DNA from: JAPWJZ01 sp964575605
GTDB taxonomy: Bacteria > Pseudomonadota > Alphaproteobacteria > Micavibrionales > UBA2020
Length of the DNA stretch: 64,000 nucleotides
Assembly (NCBI GenBank): GCA_964575605.1
Contig: CAZNRN010000006.1
Coordinates: 62,001 to 126,000 of the forward strand
Direction: 5' to 3'
Part shown: positions 8,332 through 16,869 of the stretch, piece after piece
Position numbering within the stretch: the first letter of the stretch is position 1
How the letters are laid out: each line of letters begins with the position of its first letter
Made by a program: the position numbers and the translations under genes
Notes under the pieces: generated by a model
What the model saw: only the letters and a program-made list of their open reading frames with translations
The model's database searches: none
What the model was told of the DNA's origin: nothing

Positions 8332-9657
8332 ATGGCCTCGCCGCAAAAACAGGACGACGACAATATCGTGGATTTCACCCAGCTGCGCCGCCCCATGCCG
8401 GGGCAGCGCGCGGATTTCGGCAAGTATTTGTCGCTGAAGAACATCGTTATCTTCCTTGGCGTGGTGACCTTCCTGATATTTTTGGGCTCGGTCGTTTCGG
8501 CGCGTATCGCGTTTTTGTTCGCGGCGCTGCTGGGGCTGTTCGGTCTGATGCTGATGGAAATGTCGTCGCGCCGCGGCTGGGAGGCCAGCATCATGCAGCA
8601 GATGCAGCGCATGACCGGCGATTACGAACGCCTTGTGCGTGAAACCGCGCGCAACCGCAACGAAGTGACGCAGCTGAAAAAGATATTGTCGGAGGCCGGC
8701 GCCACCGCCGCCAAGCAGGGGCGGAGCCAGTCGCCCGATGTCGAGCAGCGCATGGTGCGGCACCTGGCCGAGCAGCTCTCCAAACTGGGCGAGGCCGCAG
8801 CGCCCGAGATGGAAGTGCAGGACAGCGCCTATGAAACCGGCGCGATACCCGAAGACAGCCCGCTGATGCAGGCGACGCAGGAAAACATCGGCCGCATCAT
8901 CACGGACGAGCAGGTCTTGCAGGTGGTGAACGCCGCCGTCAGGCAGGACAGGATTGATTTGATTTTGCAGCCCATCGTGGCGCTGCCGCAGCGCAAACTG
9001 CGGTTCTACGAAATGTTCTCCCGCATCCGCATCAAGCCGGATGTTTACCTGCCGGCCGAGCGCTATATCGAGGTCGCCATGCGGCAGGATTTGGTGCCCG
9101 CCATCGACAATTTATTATTGCTCCGCGGGTTGCAGATGATCCGCGAGGTCGATGACGCCGCAGGCGGCGCGTTTTTCTGCAACATCACTTCCGTCACGCT
9201 GAACGACCCGAAATTCATGGGTGATTTGGTGGAGTTTATCGCGCAGAGCAGGGCGCTGGCGCCGCGCCTTGTGTTCGAGCTGGGGCAACGCGACCTTGCG
9301 CATATGTCGCCGGAGGTGCTGCCGATACTGGAAGGCCTGTCGCGCCTTGGCTGCCGTTTTTCCATGGACCAGGTGAAATCGTTCAATTTCGACATCGCCT
9401 ACCTCGAGGCGCGGCACATCCGCTTCCTGAAGGTGGATGCTGCGCTGCTGTTGCAGGAAATGAAGCAGCAGGGCGGCATGGCGCGCATGAAGCGCCTGAA
9501 ATCCGCGCTCGATTCCAGCGGCATCGACCTGATCGTCACACATATCGAGCATGATAAACAGCTGCTCGACCTGCTCGACCTCGGCATCGATTACGGGCAG
9601 GGGTATCTGTTTGGCAAGCCGGTGCCCGGCCGCCTTGCGCCCGCGGGCAAAGCCTAA
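8332..9657 (+). CDS. Membrane-anchored degenerate EAL-domain protein, TipF-like
   Basis: A 441-residue protein: a polar N-terminus, two membrane helices (about 36-55 and 59-78), a coiled coil (about 90-125), a variable linker, and an EAL-type domain (about 200-435). Several catalytic landmarks are altered. EAL is replaced by EMF in FYEMFSRIR, and the usual DDFG loop reads MDQVKSF, although a lysine (FLKVD) and a late glutamate (THIEHD) remain. This suggests c-di-GMP binding or a structural role rather than phosphodiesterase activity. The domain order matches Caulobacter TipF, a c-di-GMP receptor that positions the flagellum. That identity is inferred from architecture and from the flagellar/CtrA content of the window. 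It is coupled to the next gene through TAATG. Confidence 0.7.
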   Translation: MASPQKQDDDNIVDFTQLRRPMPGQRADFGKYLSLKNIVIFLGVVTFLIFLGSVVSARIAFLFAALLGLFGLMLMEMSSRRGWEASIMQQMQRMTGDYERLVRETARNRNEVTQLKKILSEAGATAAKQGRSQSPDVEQRMVRHLAEQLSKLGEAAAPEMEVQDSAYETGAIPEDSPLMQATQENIGRIITDEQVLQVVNAAVRQDRIDLILQPIVALPQRKLRFYEMFSRIRIKPDVYLPAERYIEVAMRQDLVPAIDNLLLLRGLQMIREVDDAAGGAFFCNITSVTLNDPKFMGDLVEFIAQSRALAPRLVFELGQRDLAHMSPEVLPILEGLSRLGCRFSMDQVKSFNFDIAYLEARHIRFLKVDAALLLQEMKQQGGMARMKRLKSALDSSGIDLIVTHIEHDKQLLDLLDLGIDYGQGYLFGKPVPGRLAPAGKA

Positions 9658-10517
9658 TGACGCTGCCTAAATATATAAACGGCATCAGCGCCATCGCGCA
9701 TCTGTACGAGGGGTTTATCCTCGACCTCTGGGGCGTGGTGCATGACGGCATCAAGCCGCTGCCCTATACGCTCGATACCTTAAAAGAGATGAAAAGGGCG
9801 AAGCGCCGCATCTGGATGCTCTCGAACGCGCCGCGCCGCGCGACGGTGGTGGAACAAAAACTTAACGAGATGGGCGTCGACAAGCATTTATATGACGGCA
9901 TCATGACCTCGGGCGAGGCGTCGTACCTTGCGCTGCGCGACCGCTACCTGAAAGAATGGGGCAAGAAGTGCTACCACCTCGGCCCCCATGAAAAGGACAA
10001 GAGCCTTTATGCGGAGCTGGATATCACGCTGGTCGATAAGCCGTCCGAGGCCAATTTCGTGCTGGCGACCGGCGTGCATGACTTTAAGGATACGGCCGAG
10101 CAGTATGCGGGCGTACTGGCCGACTGCGCCAAGGCCCATCTGCCCATGCTCTGCGCCAATCCGGATAGAGTTGTGCATGTCGAAGACCAGCTGGTCGTCT
10201 GTGCCGGCACCTTCGCCGATATGTACGAGCGGCTGGAGGGGGAGGTGCAATGGTTCGGCAAGCCCTACCGCTCCGTCTATACCCGCTGCCTCGAGGGGCT
10301 GGGGGTCGAAAAAGTGCTGGCCGTGGGCGACGGCATGCCGACCGATATCGCGGGCGCGACGGGCGCGGGGCTCGACTCAGCCCTCGTGACGGGCGGGATC
10401 CACAGGGACGAGCTGTTAGACGATAACCTTAAAGCTGCGGATGAGACTCAGTTACAGGGATTCTTGGCGCGCTATCCTTACAGGCCTTCTTATTTATTGA
10501 ATGCGTTTTTCTGGTAA
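9657..10517 (+). CDS. HAD-superfamily (subclass IIA) phosphatase-like hydrolase
   Basis: A 286-residue protein resembling the alphaproteobacterial TIGR01459-type HAD-IIA hydrolases. Motif I is ILDLWGVVHDG, in which the second Asp of DxD is replaced by Trp as is usual for this subgroup. Motif II is MLSNAPRR. The cap follows the first third, and the C-terminal motif is AVGDGMPTDIAGATGAG. The N-terminal helix (IAHLYEGF) is also typical. The substrate is not known; sugar-phosphate or nucleotide dephosphorylation is the general HAD-IIA theme. The ATG overlaps the preceding stop codon by one base, so translation is coupled to the EAL-like gene. Confidence 0.85.
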   Translation: MTLPKYINGISAIAHLYEGFILDLWGVVHDGIKPLPYTLDTLKEMKRAKRRIWMLSNAPRRATVVEQKLNEMGVDKHLYDGIMTSGEASYLALRDRYLKEWGKKCYHLGPHEKDKSLYAELDITLVDKPSEANFVLATGVHDFKDTAEQYAGVLADCAKAHLPMLCANPDRVVHVEDQLVVCAGTFADMYERLEGEVQWFGKPYRSVYTRCLEGLGVEKVLAVGDGMPTDIAGATGAGLDSALVTGGIHRDELLDDNLKAADETQLQGFLARYPYRPSYLLNAFFW

Positions 10518-10557
10518 AAATGCAGAAAAGCCTTTATTTGCAGCGCTTTGTTGCGGA

Positions 10558-10572
10558 TTAAAAATTACTTAA
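10558..10572. promoter_or_regulatory. CtrA-type box TTAA-N7-TTAA
   Basis: TTAA at 10558-10561 and TTAA at 10569-10572 separated by exactly seven bases match the CtrA consensus. The box ends 24 bases upstream of the -35 of the DotA-like gene promoter, a place suited to activation. Confidence 0.6.
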
Positions 10573-10596
10573 AATTTTGCATAAATGTGCATTAAT

Positions 10597-10625
10597 TTGA
10601 CCGTTTTCAGAAATGGGCGTATCAT
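10597..10625 (+). promoter_or_regulatory. Sigma-70-like promoter of the DotA/TraY-like gene
   Basis: TTGACC (10597-10602), a 17-base spacer and TATCAT (10620-10625). The predicted start near 10632 leaves a leader of about 50 bases before the ATG at 10684. This shows the gene is transcribed independently of the HAD gene upstream. Confidence 0.65.
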
Positions 10626-10683
10626 AAAAGAATAAGCCTGAATAAGGTTGTGGTGTGTATTTTATTGTGTCGGGGTCCAAGCC

Positions 10684-13600
10684 ATGAGTCTTAACAAGAA
10701 AAGCGTTGCGGCATTCCTTTTCATGCCTCAATTCCACTTGTGCTTCCAGGGGTTAAGCCACCTCTACCCTGTCTTCATGCGAATCCTCGCGCTGATGTTC
10801 ACGCAAGCGGGCATCCTGCCGCATAACCACCCCGCCACGCGCTACGGCATTGCGGGCGTCAAAAAATACAGCGTTTCCGAGCTGATCGGCGAAGCCTGGT
10901 ACAACCTGCGCAACCGCCGCGGCGCAACCCCCTACCAGTGGGGTGTTTTCGCTTCCATCATCGTGATGATGGGCGCGTTCATCGGCGCTATCGGTAACTT
11001 CGTCTTCACCGTCGCCTTCGGCGCTGCAAACGTCGCTCAGGCGCAGCTTTTCAGCAACGCGCTGATCCCCGATACCTCGATCGGTTTCGTGCAGACCATG
11101 GGCCCGCCCCCGGCAGGCGCCGTGTTCGACAAACGTATCGGCGCGAGCGCGCAGAACGGCGCTTACGGCTACAACGACTACGCGCTGATCATGCTGGATA
11201 AAATCCTGCGTTCTTCGGCAGCTACGCCCCAGACCGGCGGCTCGCTGCAAAACGGTATTACCGCGCTGTTCCAGGTCTATAACACCGCGATCACCATCAT
11301 CGCGGCTGTCATGATCTTCTGGATCATCACCTCGATCGTCGTCGATACCGCCAAGACCGGTGTCGTGGGCGGCGGCCGCCATAACATGGTCTGGGCCCCG
11401 ATCCGCATCGTCTTCGCGCTCGGCCTCATGATCCCGCTGGGCACCGTCGGCTATTCCTCGGGCCAGTATTGCGTGATGAAACTGGCTGAATGGGGTTCGA
11501 ACCTCGGTTCCAACGGCTGGCGCGCCTATGTGATGGCCGTGACCGGCGTGAACGACCTGCTGGCACCCACCACGCCTGAAAACGTCTCCGGCGTCGTGAA
11601 CGGCATCGTCGCATCGCAGGTCTGCCGCGTGGCCTACAACACCTATGTCGAGGCCTCGACCGGTACCACGACCACCTCGACCGCGACCCCGAACCCGAAC
11701 GTGCTGATCCACCCCGTCAACTCCATCTCGCCCGACAGGCAGAGCCTGCAGCGCGCCTGGACGAACAAGAACGACGGTAACCTGTGCGGTATGCTCGTCA
11801 TCCCCATGGGCGCCAACGCGCTGGGCCTCGGCTTCTCCGACGATGCGACCCGCATCATGACGGTCGCCAGCCTCGCGACCCAGTTCGGTAACGGCAACAA
11901 CTACCTGAACATCGCCCAGACGGCGCGCGCTGCTGCGCTTGCCGCGGTCGGCGCCAACGTCGTCCCGACGCTGGAACCGCCTGCGCTGCGTTTCGCCTGC
12001 GCCTTCGTGCCCCATGCCATGAGCGCCGCAACGCCCGTGGCGGGTGCGGCCCTGGTGAACCGTGCGCGTAACGCGACCGGCCCGGGCTGGCAGAACGGTA
12101 TCAACTCGTGGAACGGCACCACCTGGACTGCGGGCGCTGCGCCCACCGTCGGTGCCTCGACGCCCGTGACCATGGGCGCCGTCGGCTCGCTTTGCAACGG
12201 TAACAACAACGCGGCGCCTTGCTCCACCGCGATTTCGGCCGGCCCCCCGTCTTCGCCCAAGCCGAACCTGAGCTGCCACATGGCCATGAACCTGCTGATG
12301 TCGGGCACTACGGGCCTCGTGACCAACGCGATCAACGCGGCGGCCGCCATCTTCTCGAACTACCTGTCGGGTAACGCCAGCACCGCCAACACCATCATGA
12401 ACAACATGATGCAGCGCGGCTGGGGCGGTATGGGCATCTGGTTCAACGAACTGGCGTCCATCAACCTGACCCACCAGGCGCTGTCCGCCCCGAACATCTC
12501 TGTCGTGCCCGGCAAACTGGCCAGCGGCGCTGCGGAGTGCCAGCAGAACTACCAGAGCCCGAACTCGGCCTGCAAACTGCCGGCTATCGACCGTGAAACG
12601 GCGCTCGTGATGGCGCAGTACCAGGCCTGGTACGAAAAACTCGCGACCCAGGCGCCCCTGCCGCTCGCAGGCGCCGCCATGAACCTGGCCACCGCCGGCC
12701 TGAACGGCCGCTACCTCGGCACCGGCGACATCCGCCAGGAACAGGCTGAACAGGTCGACAAGCCTTCCTTCCCCGGCATGATGAAAATGGCGTGGTGGAT
12801 TGGTACCGGCCAGAGCCAGAAAGTGATGGATGCTATCATCCGCCGCGTCTTCGGCCTTGATAACACCCGTACCTACCTGTGGACCAACCTGGTCGGCGAC
12901 ATCAACGACGCCACCTATCCGCTGGTCAACATGGTCGTGGTCGGCAACAAGATGCTGGTCTCCGGCGGCGGTATCCTGATCGGCGCGACTGTCGGCCAGG
13001 CGCTGCTCGGCCTCGTGCCCCCGGGCCTCGGCCTTGCGGGCTCCATCATCTTCGACTTTGCGAAGATGTGCGCCTATACGCTGATGACCACTGGTATGCT
13101 GCTGACACTCTATGTGCCGGTGCTGCCGACGATCCGCGTCGCCTTCTCCGTCATGACCTGGATGGTCTCGGTCTTCGAAGCGACCGTGATGGTCCCGATC
13201 GCCTGCCTTGCACACCTCACGACCGAGGGTGACGGGTTGGCCGGTGCCGCCAAGAACTGCTGGATCTTGTGGCTGAACGTGCTGACAAGGCCTATCCTGA
13301 CGGTCTTCGGCTTCATCGGTGCGTTCCTTATCTTTAACGCCTGGGTTGTCTACTTCACGAACGCCTTCGCGGCGGCCGCGATGCAGTCGACCAGCCAGTC
13401 GAACGTCATCATCCAGATCCTGTGCCAACAGTTCTATTCTGTGATGTACGTGACGATCTGCTACTCGGCGGCGAACGCCAGCTTCAAGATGCTGGACATC
13501 ATCCCGAACGCACTCTTCCGCTGGATGCCGGGTGCGCAGGGCGACTTCTCGTTCGACTCCGACGGCGGTGCTGCAGACTTCACCAAGGGTACGGCGGAAT

Positions 13601-13716
13601 CCTTCGTCGGCGCCAAAGGTGTGGCAGCTGGTGCAAGCCAGGACATCGTCAAGTTCGGCAAAGACGTGGGTGCGGCTGCAAGGGAAGCCGCCAAGAAAGG
13701 CGCAGCGGGCGCCTGA
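10684..13716 (+). CDS. DotA/TraY-family type IV secretion-like membrane protein (orphan)
   Basis: About 1010 residues. An N-terminal helix lies at about 86-113. A second helix leads into the family signature around residues 200-275 (IVVDTAKTG, then WAPIRIVFALGLMIPLG, then a Gln-x-x-Val stretch and WGSNLGSNGW). A long periplasm-like region is rich in Thr/Asn/Ala (about 300-700). A C-terminal cluster of four or five helices (about 750-925) contains YVPVLPTIRVAF. This is the DotA/TraY layout of IVB secretion and IncI conjugation systems, inner-membrane proteins of the export channel. No other dot/icm or tra gene is present. The ATG at 10684 was chosen downstream of the promoter; an upstream in-frame start at 10648 and a later ATG are possible. 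Codon use looks unusually restricted (mostly C-ending plus GGT), as in highly expressed genes. A stable terminator follows. Confidence 0.8.
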   Translation: MSLNKKSVAAFLFMPQFHLCFQGLSHLYPVFMRILALMFTQAGILPHNHPATRYGIAGVKKYSVSELIGEAWYNLRNRRGATPYQWGVFASIIVMMGAFIGAIGNFVFTVAFGAANVAQAQLFSNALIPDTSIGFVQTMGPPPAGAVFDKRIGASAQNGAYGYNDYALIMLDKILRSSAATPQTGGSLQNGITALFQVYNTAITIIAAVMIFWIITSIVVDTAKTGVVGGGRHNMVWAPIRIVFALGLMIPLGTVGYSSGQYCVMKLAEWGSNLGSNGWRAYVMAVTGVNDLLAPTTPENVSGVVNGIVASQVCRVAYNTYVEASTGTTTTSTATPNPNVLIHPVNSISPDRQSLQRAWTNKNDGNLCGMLVIPMGANALGLGFSDDATRIMTVASLATQFGNGNNYLNIAQTARAAALAAVGANVVPTLEPPALRFACAFVPHAMSAATPVAGAALVNRARNATGPGWQNGINSWNGTTWTAGAAPTVGASTPVTMGAVGSLCNGNNNAAPCSTAISAGPPSSPKPNLSCHMAMNLLMSGTTGLVTNAINAAAAIFSNYLSGNASTANTIMNNMMQRGWGGMGIWFNELASINLTHQALSAPNISVVPGKLASGAAECQQNYQSPNSACKLPAIDRETALVMAQYQAWYEKLATQAPLPLAGAAMNLATAGLNGRYLGTGDIRQEQAEQVDKPSFPGMMKMAWWIGTGQSQKVMDAIIRRVFGLDNTRTYLWTNLVGDINDATYPLVNMVVVGNKMLVSGGGILIGATVGQALLGLVPPGLGLAGSIIFDFAKMCAYTLMTTGMLLTLYVPVLPTIRVAFSVMTWMVSVFEATVMVPIACLAHLTTEGDGLAGAAKNCWILWLNVLTRPILTVFGFIGAFLIFNAWVVYFTNAFAAAAMQSTSQSNVIIQILCQQFYSVMYVTICYSAANASFKMLDIIPNALFRWMPGAQGDFSFDSDGGAADFTKGTAESFVGAKGVAAGASQDIVKFGKDVGAAAREAAKKGAAGA

Positions 13717-13738
13717 TAAAGCCCCGAACCAAACAATC

Positions 13739-13771
13739 CCGCCGGGTGTCACAACCCGGCGGTTTTGTTTT
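13739..13771 (+). terminator. Rho-independent terminator
   Basis: CCGCCGGGT (13739-13747), a six-base loop, ACCCGGCGG (13754-13762), then TTTTGTTTT. It ends the DotA-like transcript and separates it from the yej operon. Confidence 0.92.
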
Positions 13772-13907
13772 GGGCGGATTGTTTCGGGCGGCTGCCTGAT
13801 TGTTCCCTTGTCCCTGCGCAAATTTTCCGCATCATTCCGCTTTGCTCGCCCCCTTGCAGCGGCTATACTGCCTGACGGTAATCCGTTGTAATTAAAGGGG
13901 AATTCTT

Positions 13908-15734
13908 ATGTCTAAACGCGCCATACTGCTGCTGGCCGCCAGCCTTTTGCTGGCTTCCCCCGCGCTTGCCGACACAACGCCGATGCACGGCTTTGCCATC
14001 CACGGCGACGTGAAGTATCCGGCGGATTTCAAGCACCTTGAATACGCCAACCCCGATGCGCCCAAAGGCGGCGAGCTGCGCCTGGCCGACAACGGCACCT
14101 TCGACAACCTGAACGGCTACATCATCAAGGGCGTGGCCGCGCCTGGCATCGGCCTCACGCAACTGACGCTGATGACCGAAACGCAGGACGAGGCCTTCAG
14201 CGAATACGGCCTGATCGCCGAAACGGTCGAGATGCCCGACGACCGCAGCTGGGTCGCCTTCAACCTGCGCAAGGAAGCCAAGTGGCACGACGGCAAACCG
14301 ATCACCGCGGATGATGTCGTCTGGACATTCAACACGCTGATGAAAGACGGCGCCCCTTTCTTCCGCGCCTATTACGCCAACGTGAAAGAGGCAAAGGCCG
14401 AAAGCCCGGCGCGCGTGAAGTTCAGCTTCAACACCGCCAACAACCGCGAGCTGCCGCTGATCATGGGCCAGATGCCCGTGCTGCCCAAGCATTACTGGGA
14501 AGGCAAGAAATTCACCAACACCACGCTGGAGGCGCCGCTCGGCTCCGGCCCTTACAAGGTGAAATCGGTCGACCCCGGCCGGCGTATTGTGTACGAGCGC
14601 GTGAAGGACTGGTGGGCGGCCGACCTGCCGATCGTCAAGGGGCAGTACAACTTCGACACTGTCACCTATGACATCTACCGCGACGAAACCGTGGAGATGC
14701 AGGCGCTGTTCTCGGGCCAGTACGATTTCAGGACGGAAAACGTGGCGCAGAACTGGTTCACCCAGTACGACGACAAAAAACCCGTGAAAGCCGGCGACAT
14801 CGTGAAGGAAGAACTCAAGCACAGCCGCCCCGCGGGGCTGCAGGGCTTTGTCTTCAACACGCGCCGCAAGGTTTTCGCCGACCCGAAAGTGCGCGAGGCG
14901 CTGAACTATGCCTTTGACTTCGAATGGTCGAACAAGCAGTTCGCCTTCGGTTCCTACAAGCGTACGAAAAGCTATTTCGAGAATTCCGAACTTGCCTCCA
15001 GCGGCCTGCCGCAGGGGCGCGAGCTTGAAATCCTCGAAAAATACCGCGGGCAGATCCCCGACGAGGTGTTCACGCTGGAATATACCAACCCCAAAACCGA
15101 CGGCAGCGGCAACGGTGTGCGCGCGAACATCGTGAAGGGCAAGAAGATGCTGGAGCAGGCCGGATGGAAAATCGGCAAGGACGGCATCATGGAAAAAGAC
15201 GGCGAGCAGCTGAAATTCGAAATCCTCTCTGAAAGCGAGGCGGTGGAGCGCTGGATAGGCCCCATGCTGGGCAACCTGAAAAAACTGGGCGTCGAGGCCA
15301 AGCTGCGCCATGTCGACATCACCCAGTACCAGAACCGCCGCGACGATTTCGATTTTGACATGACGACCGGCGTCTTCGGCCAGTCGCTGTCGCCCGGCAA
15401 CGAGCAGCGCGATTTCTGGGGCTCGGACAAGGTGAACGTGAAGGGCAGCCGCAACCTGATGGGCGTCAACAGCAAGGCCGTCGACGGGCTGATCGACGAA
15501 GTGATCGCAGCCCCCGACCGCGAGGAGCTGATCGTCCGCACCCATGCGCTGGACCGTGTGCTGCTGCACGGCCATTACGTGATTCCGCAGTGGTATTTCG
15601 ACGCCTTCCGCCTTGCCTACTGGAACAAGTTCGGCCGCCCGGCCATCTCGCCCAAATACGGCCTCGGCGTTTTGGAAACATGGTGGTATGACCCCGCAAA
15701 GGCTGGTAAACTCGGCTCGACGGCCAAGCCGTAA
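13908..15734 (+). CDS. yejA: Oligopeptide ABC transporter substrate-binding protein, YejA-type
   Basis: A 608-residue periplasmic solute-binding protein of family 5. A signal peptide, MSKRAILLLAASLLLASPALA, cleaves before DTTPMHG. The mature start (HGFAIHGDVKYPADFKHLEYANP in outline: HGxxxxGxxKYPxDFxHxxYANP) and APKGG are characteristic of YejA. The middle contains WHDGKPITADDVVWTF, the family 5 signature. It captures peptides and delivers them to the YejBEF complex. The start has AAAGGGG nine bases upstream. Followed after 15 bases by yejB in a four-gene operon. Confidence 0.95.
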   Translation: MSKRAILLLAASLLLASPALADTTPMHGFAIHGDVKYPADFKHLEYANPDAPKGGELRLADNGTFDNLNGYIIKGVAAPGIGLTQLTLMTETQDEAFSEYGLIAETVEMPDDRSWVAFNLRKEAKWHDGKPITADDVVWTFNTLMKDGAPFFRAYYANVKEAKAESPARVKFSFNTANNRELPLIMGQMPVLPKHYWEGKKFTNTTLEAPLGSGPYKVKSVDPGRRIVYERVKDWWAADLPIVKGQYNFDTVTYDIYRDETVEMQALFSGQYDFRTENVAQNWFTQYDDKKPVKAGDIVKEELKHSRPAGLQGFVFNTRRKVFADPKVREALNYAFDFEWSNKQFAFGSYKRTKSYFENSELASSGLPQGRELEILEKYRGQIPDEVFTLEYTNPKTDGSGNGVRANIVKGKKMLEQAGWKIGKDGIMEKDGEQLKFEILSESEAVERWIGPMLGNLKKLGVEAKLRHVDITQYQNRRDDFDFDMTTGVFGQSLSPGNEQRDFWGSDKVNVKGSRNLMGVNSKAVDGLIDEVIAAPDREELIVRTHALDRVLLHGHYVIPQWYFDAFRLAYWNKFGRPAISPKYGLGVLETWWYDPAKAGKLGSTAKP

Positions 15735-15749
15735 TCAAGGGGATTTTTC

Positions 15750-16868
15750 TTGCCTGCCTATATCCTCCGCCGCCTGCTGCTGATGATACCGACGCTGCTC
15801 GGCATCATCACGCTTAACTTCTTTATCGTGCAGGTGGCGCCGGGCGGGCCGGTCGAGCAGATCATCGCCAAGCTGCAGGGGCTGAACACTTCCGCCACGC
15901 AGCGTTTTTCGGGCGGCGGCAGCGACGTCAACCTCGGCCAGCAGCAGATGCAGACCCAGCTGCAGGGCGGGGGCGGCAGCGGCAAATACCGCGGCGCGCA
16001 GGGCCTCGACCCCGAATTCATCAAAAGCCTCGAAAAGCAGTTCGGTTTCGACAAGCCTTTGGGCGAGCGTTACCTGCTGATGCTCAAAAACTACCTGATG
16101 TTCGATTTCGGCGAAAGCTACGGGCAGAGCAAGAAGGTGGTGACGCTGATCGTCGAGAAAATGCCCGTGTCGATTACGCTGGGATTGTGGACGACGCTGA
16201 TTATCTATTTTGTTTCCATCCCGCTCGGCATCCGCAAGGCCGTGAAGGACGGCTCTAAATTCGACGTCTGGACCTCGGCCGTGGTGGTGGCGGGGCACAG
16301 CATCCCGGGGTTCCTGTTTGCCATCTTCCTTATCGTCGTCTTTGCGGGCGGGACGTATTTCAACATATTCCCCTTGCGCGGCCTGACCTCTGAAAACTGG
16401 GCGCAGATGGACTGGCCGCACCGCATCCTCGATTATTTCTGGCATATCGCGCTGCCCGTCACCGCCATGGTGATTTCGGGCTTTGCGGGGCTGACTATCC
16501 TGACCAAGAACTCGTTCCTTGAAGAGATTAACAAGCAATATGTGCTGACCGCCCGCGCCAAGGGGGTGGAGGAACACCGCGTGCTTTACAACCACGTGTT
16601 CCGCAACGCCATGCTAATTGTCATCGCGGGCTTCCCCGGCGCGCTCATGCATATCTTCCTGACCGGTTCGCTGCTGATTGAAACCATCTTCTCGCTGGAC
16701 GGGTTGGGGTTGCTGGGTTTCGAGGCGGCGATGAACCGCGATTACCCCGTGATGTTCGGGACGCTGTACATCTTCACGCTGCTGGGGCTTTGCATCAAGA
16801 TCATCAGTGATATCGTCATGACCATGGTCGACCCGCGCATCGACTTCCGCGCGTCGGGGGAGAGGTAA
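15750..16868 (+). CDS. yejB: Oligopeptide ABC transporter permease, YejB-type
   Basis: A 372-residue inner-membrane permease. The start is TTG at 15750, seven bases after AAGGGGA. MPAYILRRLLLMIPTLLGI is the conserved first helix of this group. A 70-residue periplasmic insert (Gly/Gln-rich) follows before five further helices. The EAA-type loop that docks the ATPase is around VLTARAKGVEEHRVLYNHVFRNA (only the AKG core quoted as motif). With YejE it forms the membrane channel for peptide import. Confidence 0.94.
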   Translation: MPAYILRRLLLMIPTLLGIITLNFFIVQVAPGGPVEQIIAKLQGLNTSATQRFSGGGSDVNLGQQQMQTQLQGGGGSGKYRGAQGLDPEFIKSLEKQFGFDKPLGERYLLMLKNYLMFDFGESYGQSKKVVTLIVEKMPVSITLGLWTTLIIYFVSIPLGIRKAVKDGSKFDVWTSAVVVAGHSIPGFLFAIFLIVVFAGGTYFNIFPLRGLTSENWAQMDWPHRILDYFWHIALPVTAMVISGFAGLTILTKNSFLEEINKQYVLTARAKGVEEHRVLYNHVFRNAMLIVIAGFPGALMHIFLTGSLLIETIFSLDGLGLLGFEAAMNRDYPVMFGTLYIFTLLGLCIKIISDIVMTMVDPRIDFRASGER

Positions 16869-16869
16869 T

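Noticed and set aside
10753..13821. A 1022-codon open frame on the strand opposite the DotA-like gene, the same length as the unshortened sense frame
   Set aside because: Its translation is rich in Arg/His/Asp low-complexity without domain patterns, as expected for the shadow of a GC-rich, codon-restricted gene. The equal length is a coincidence.
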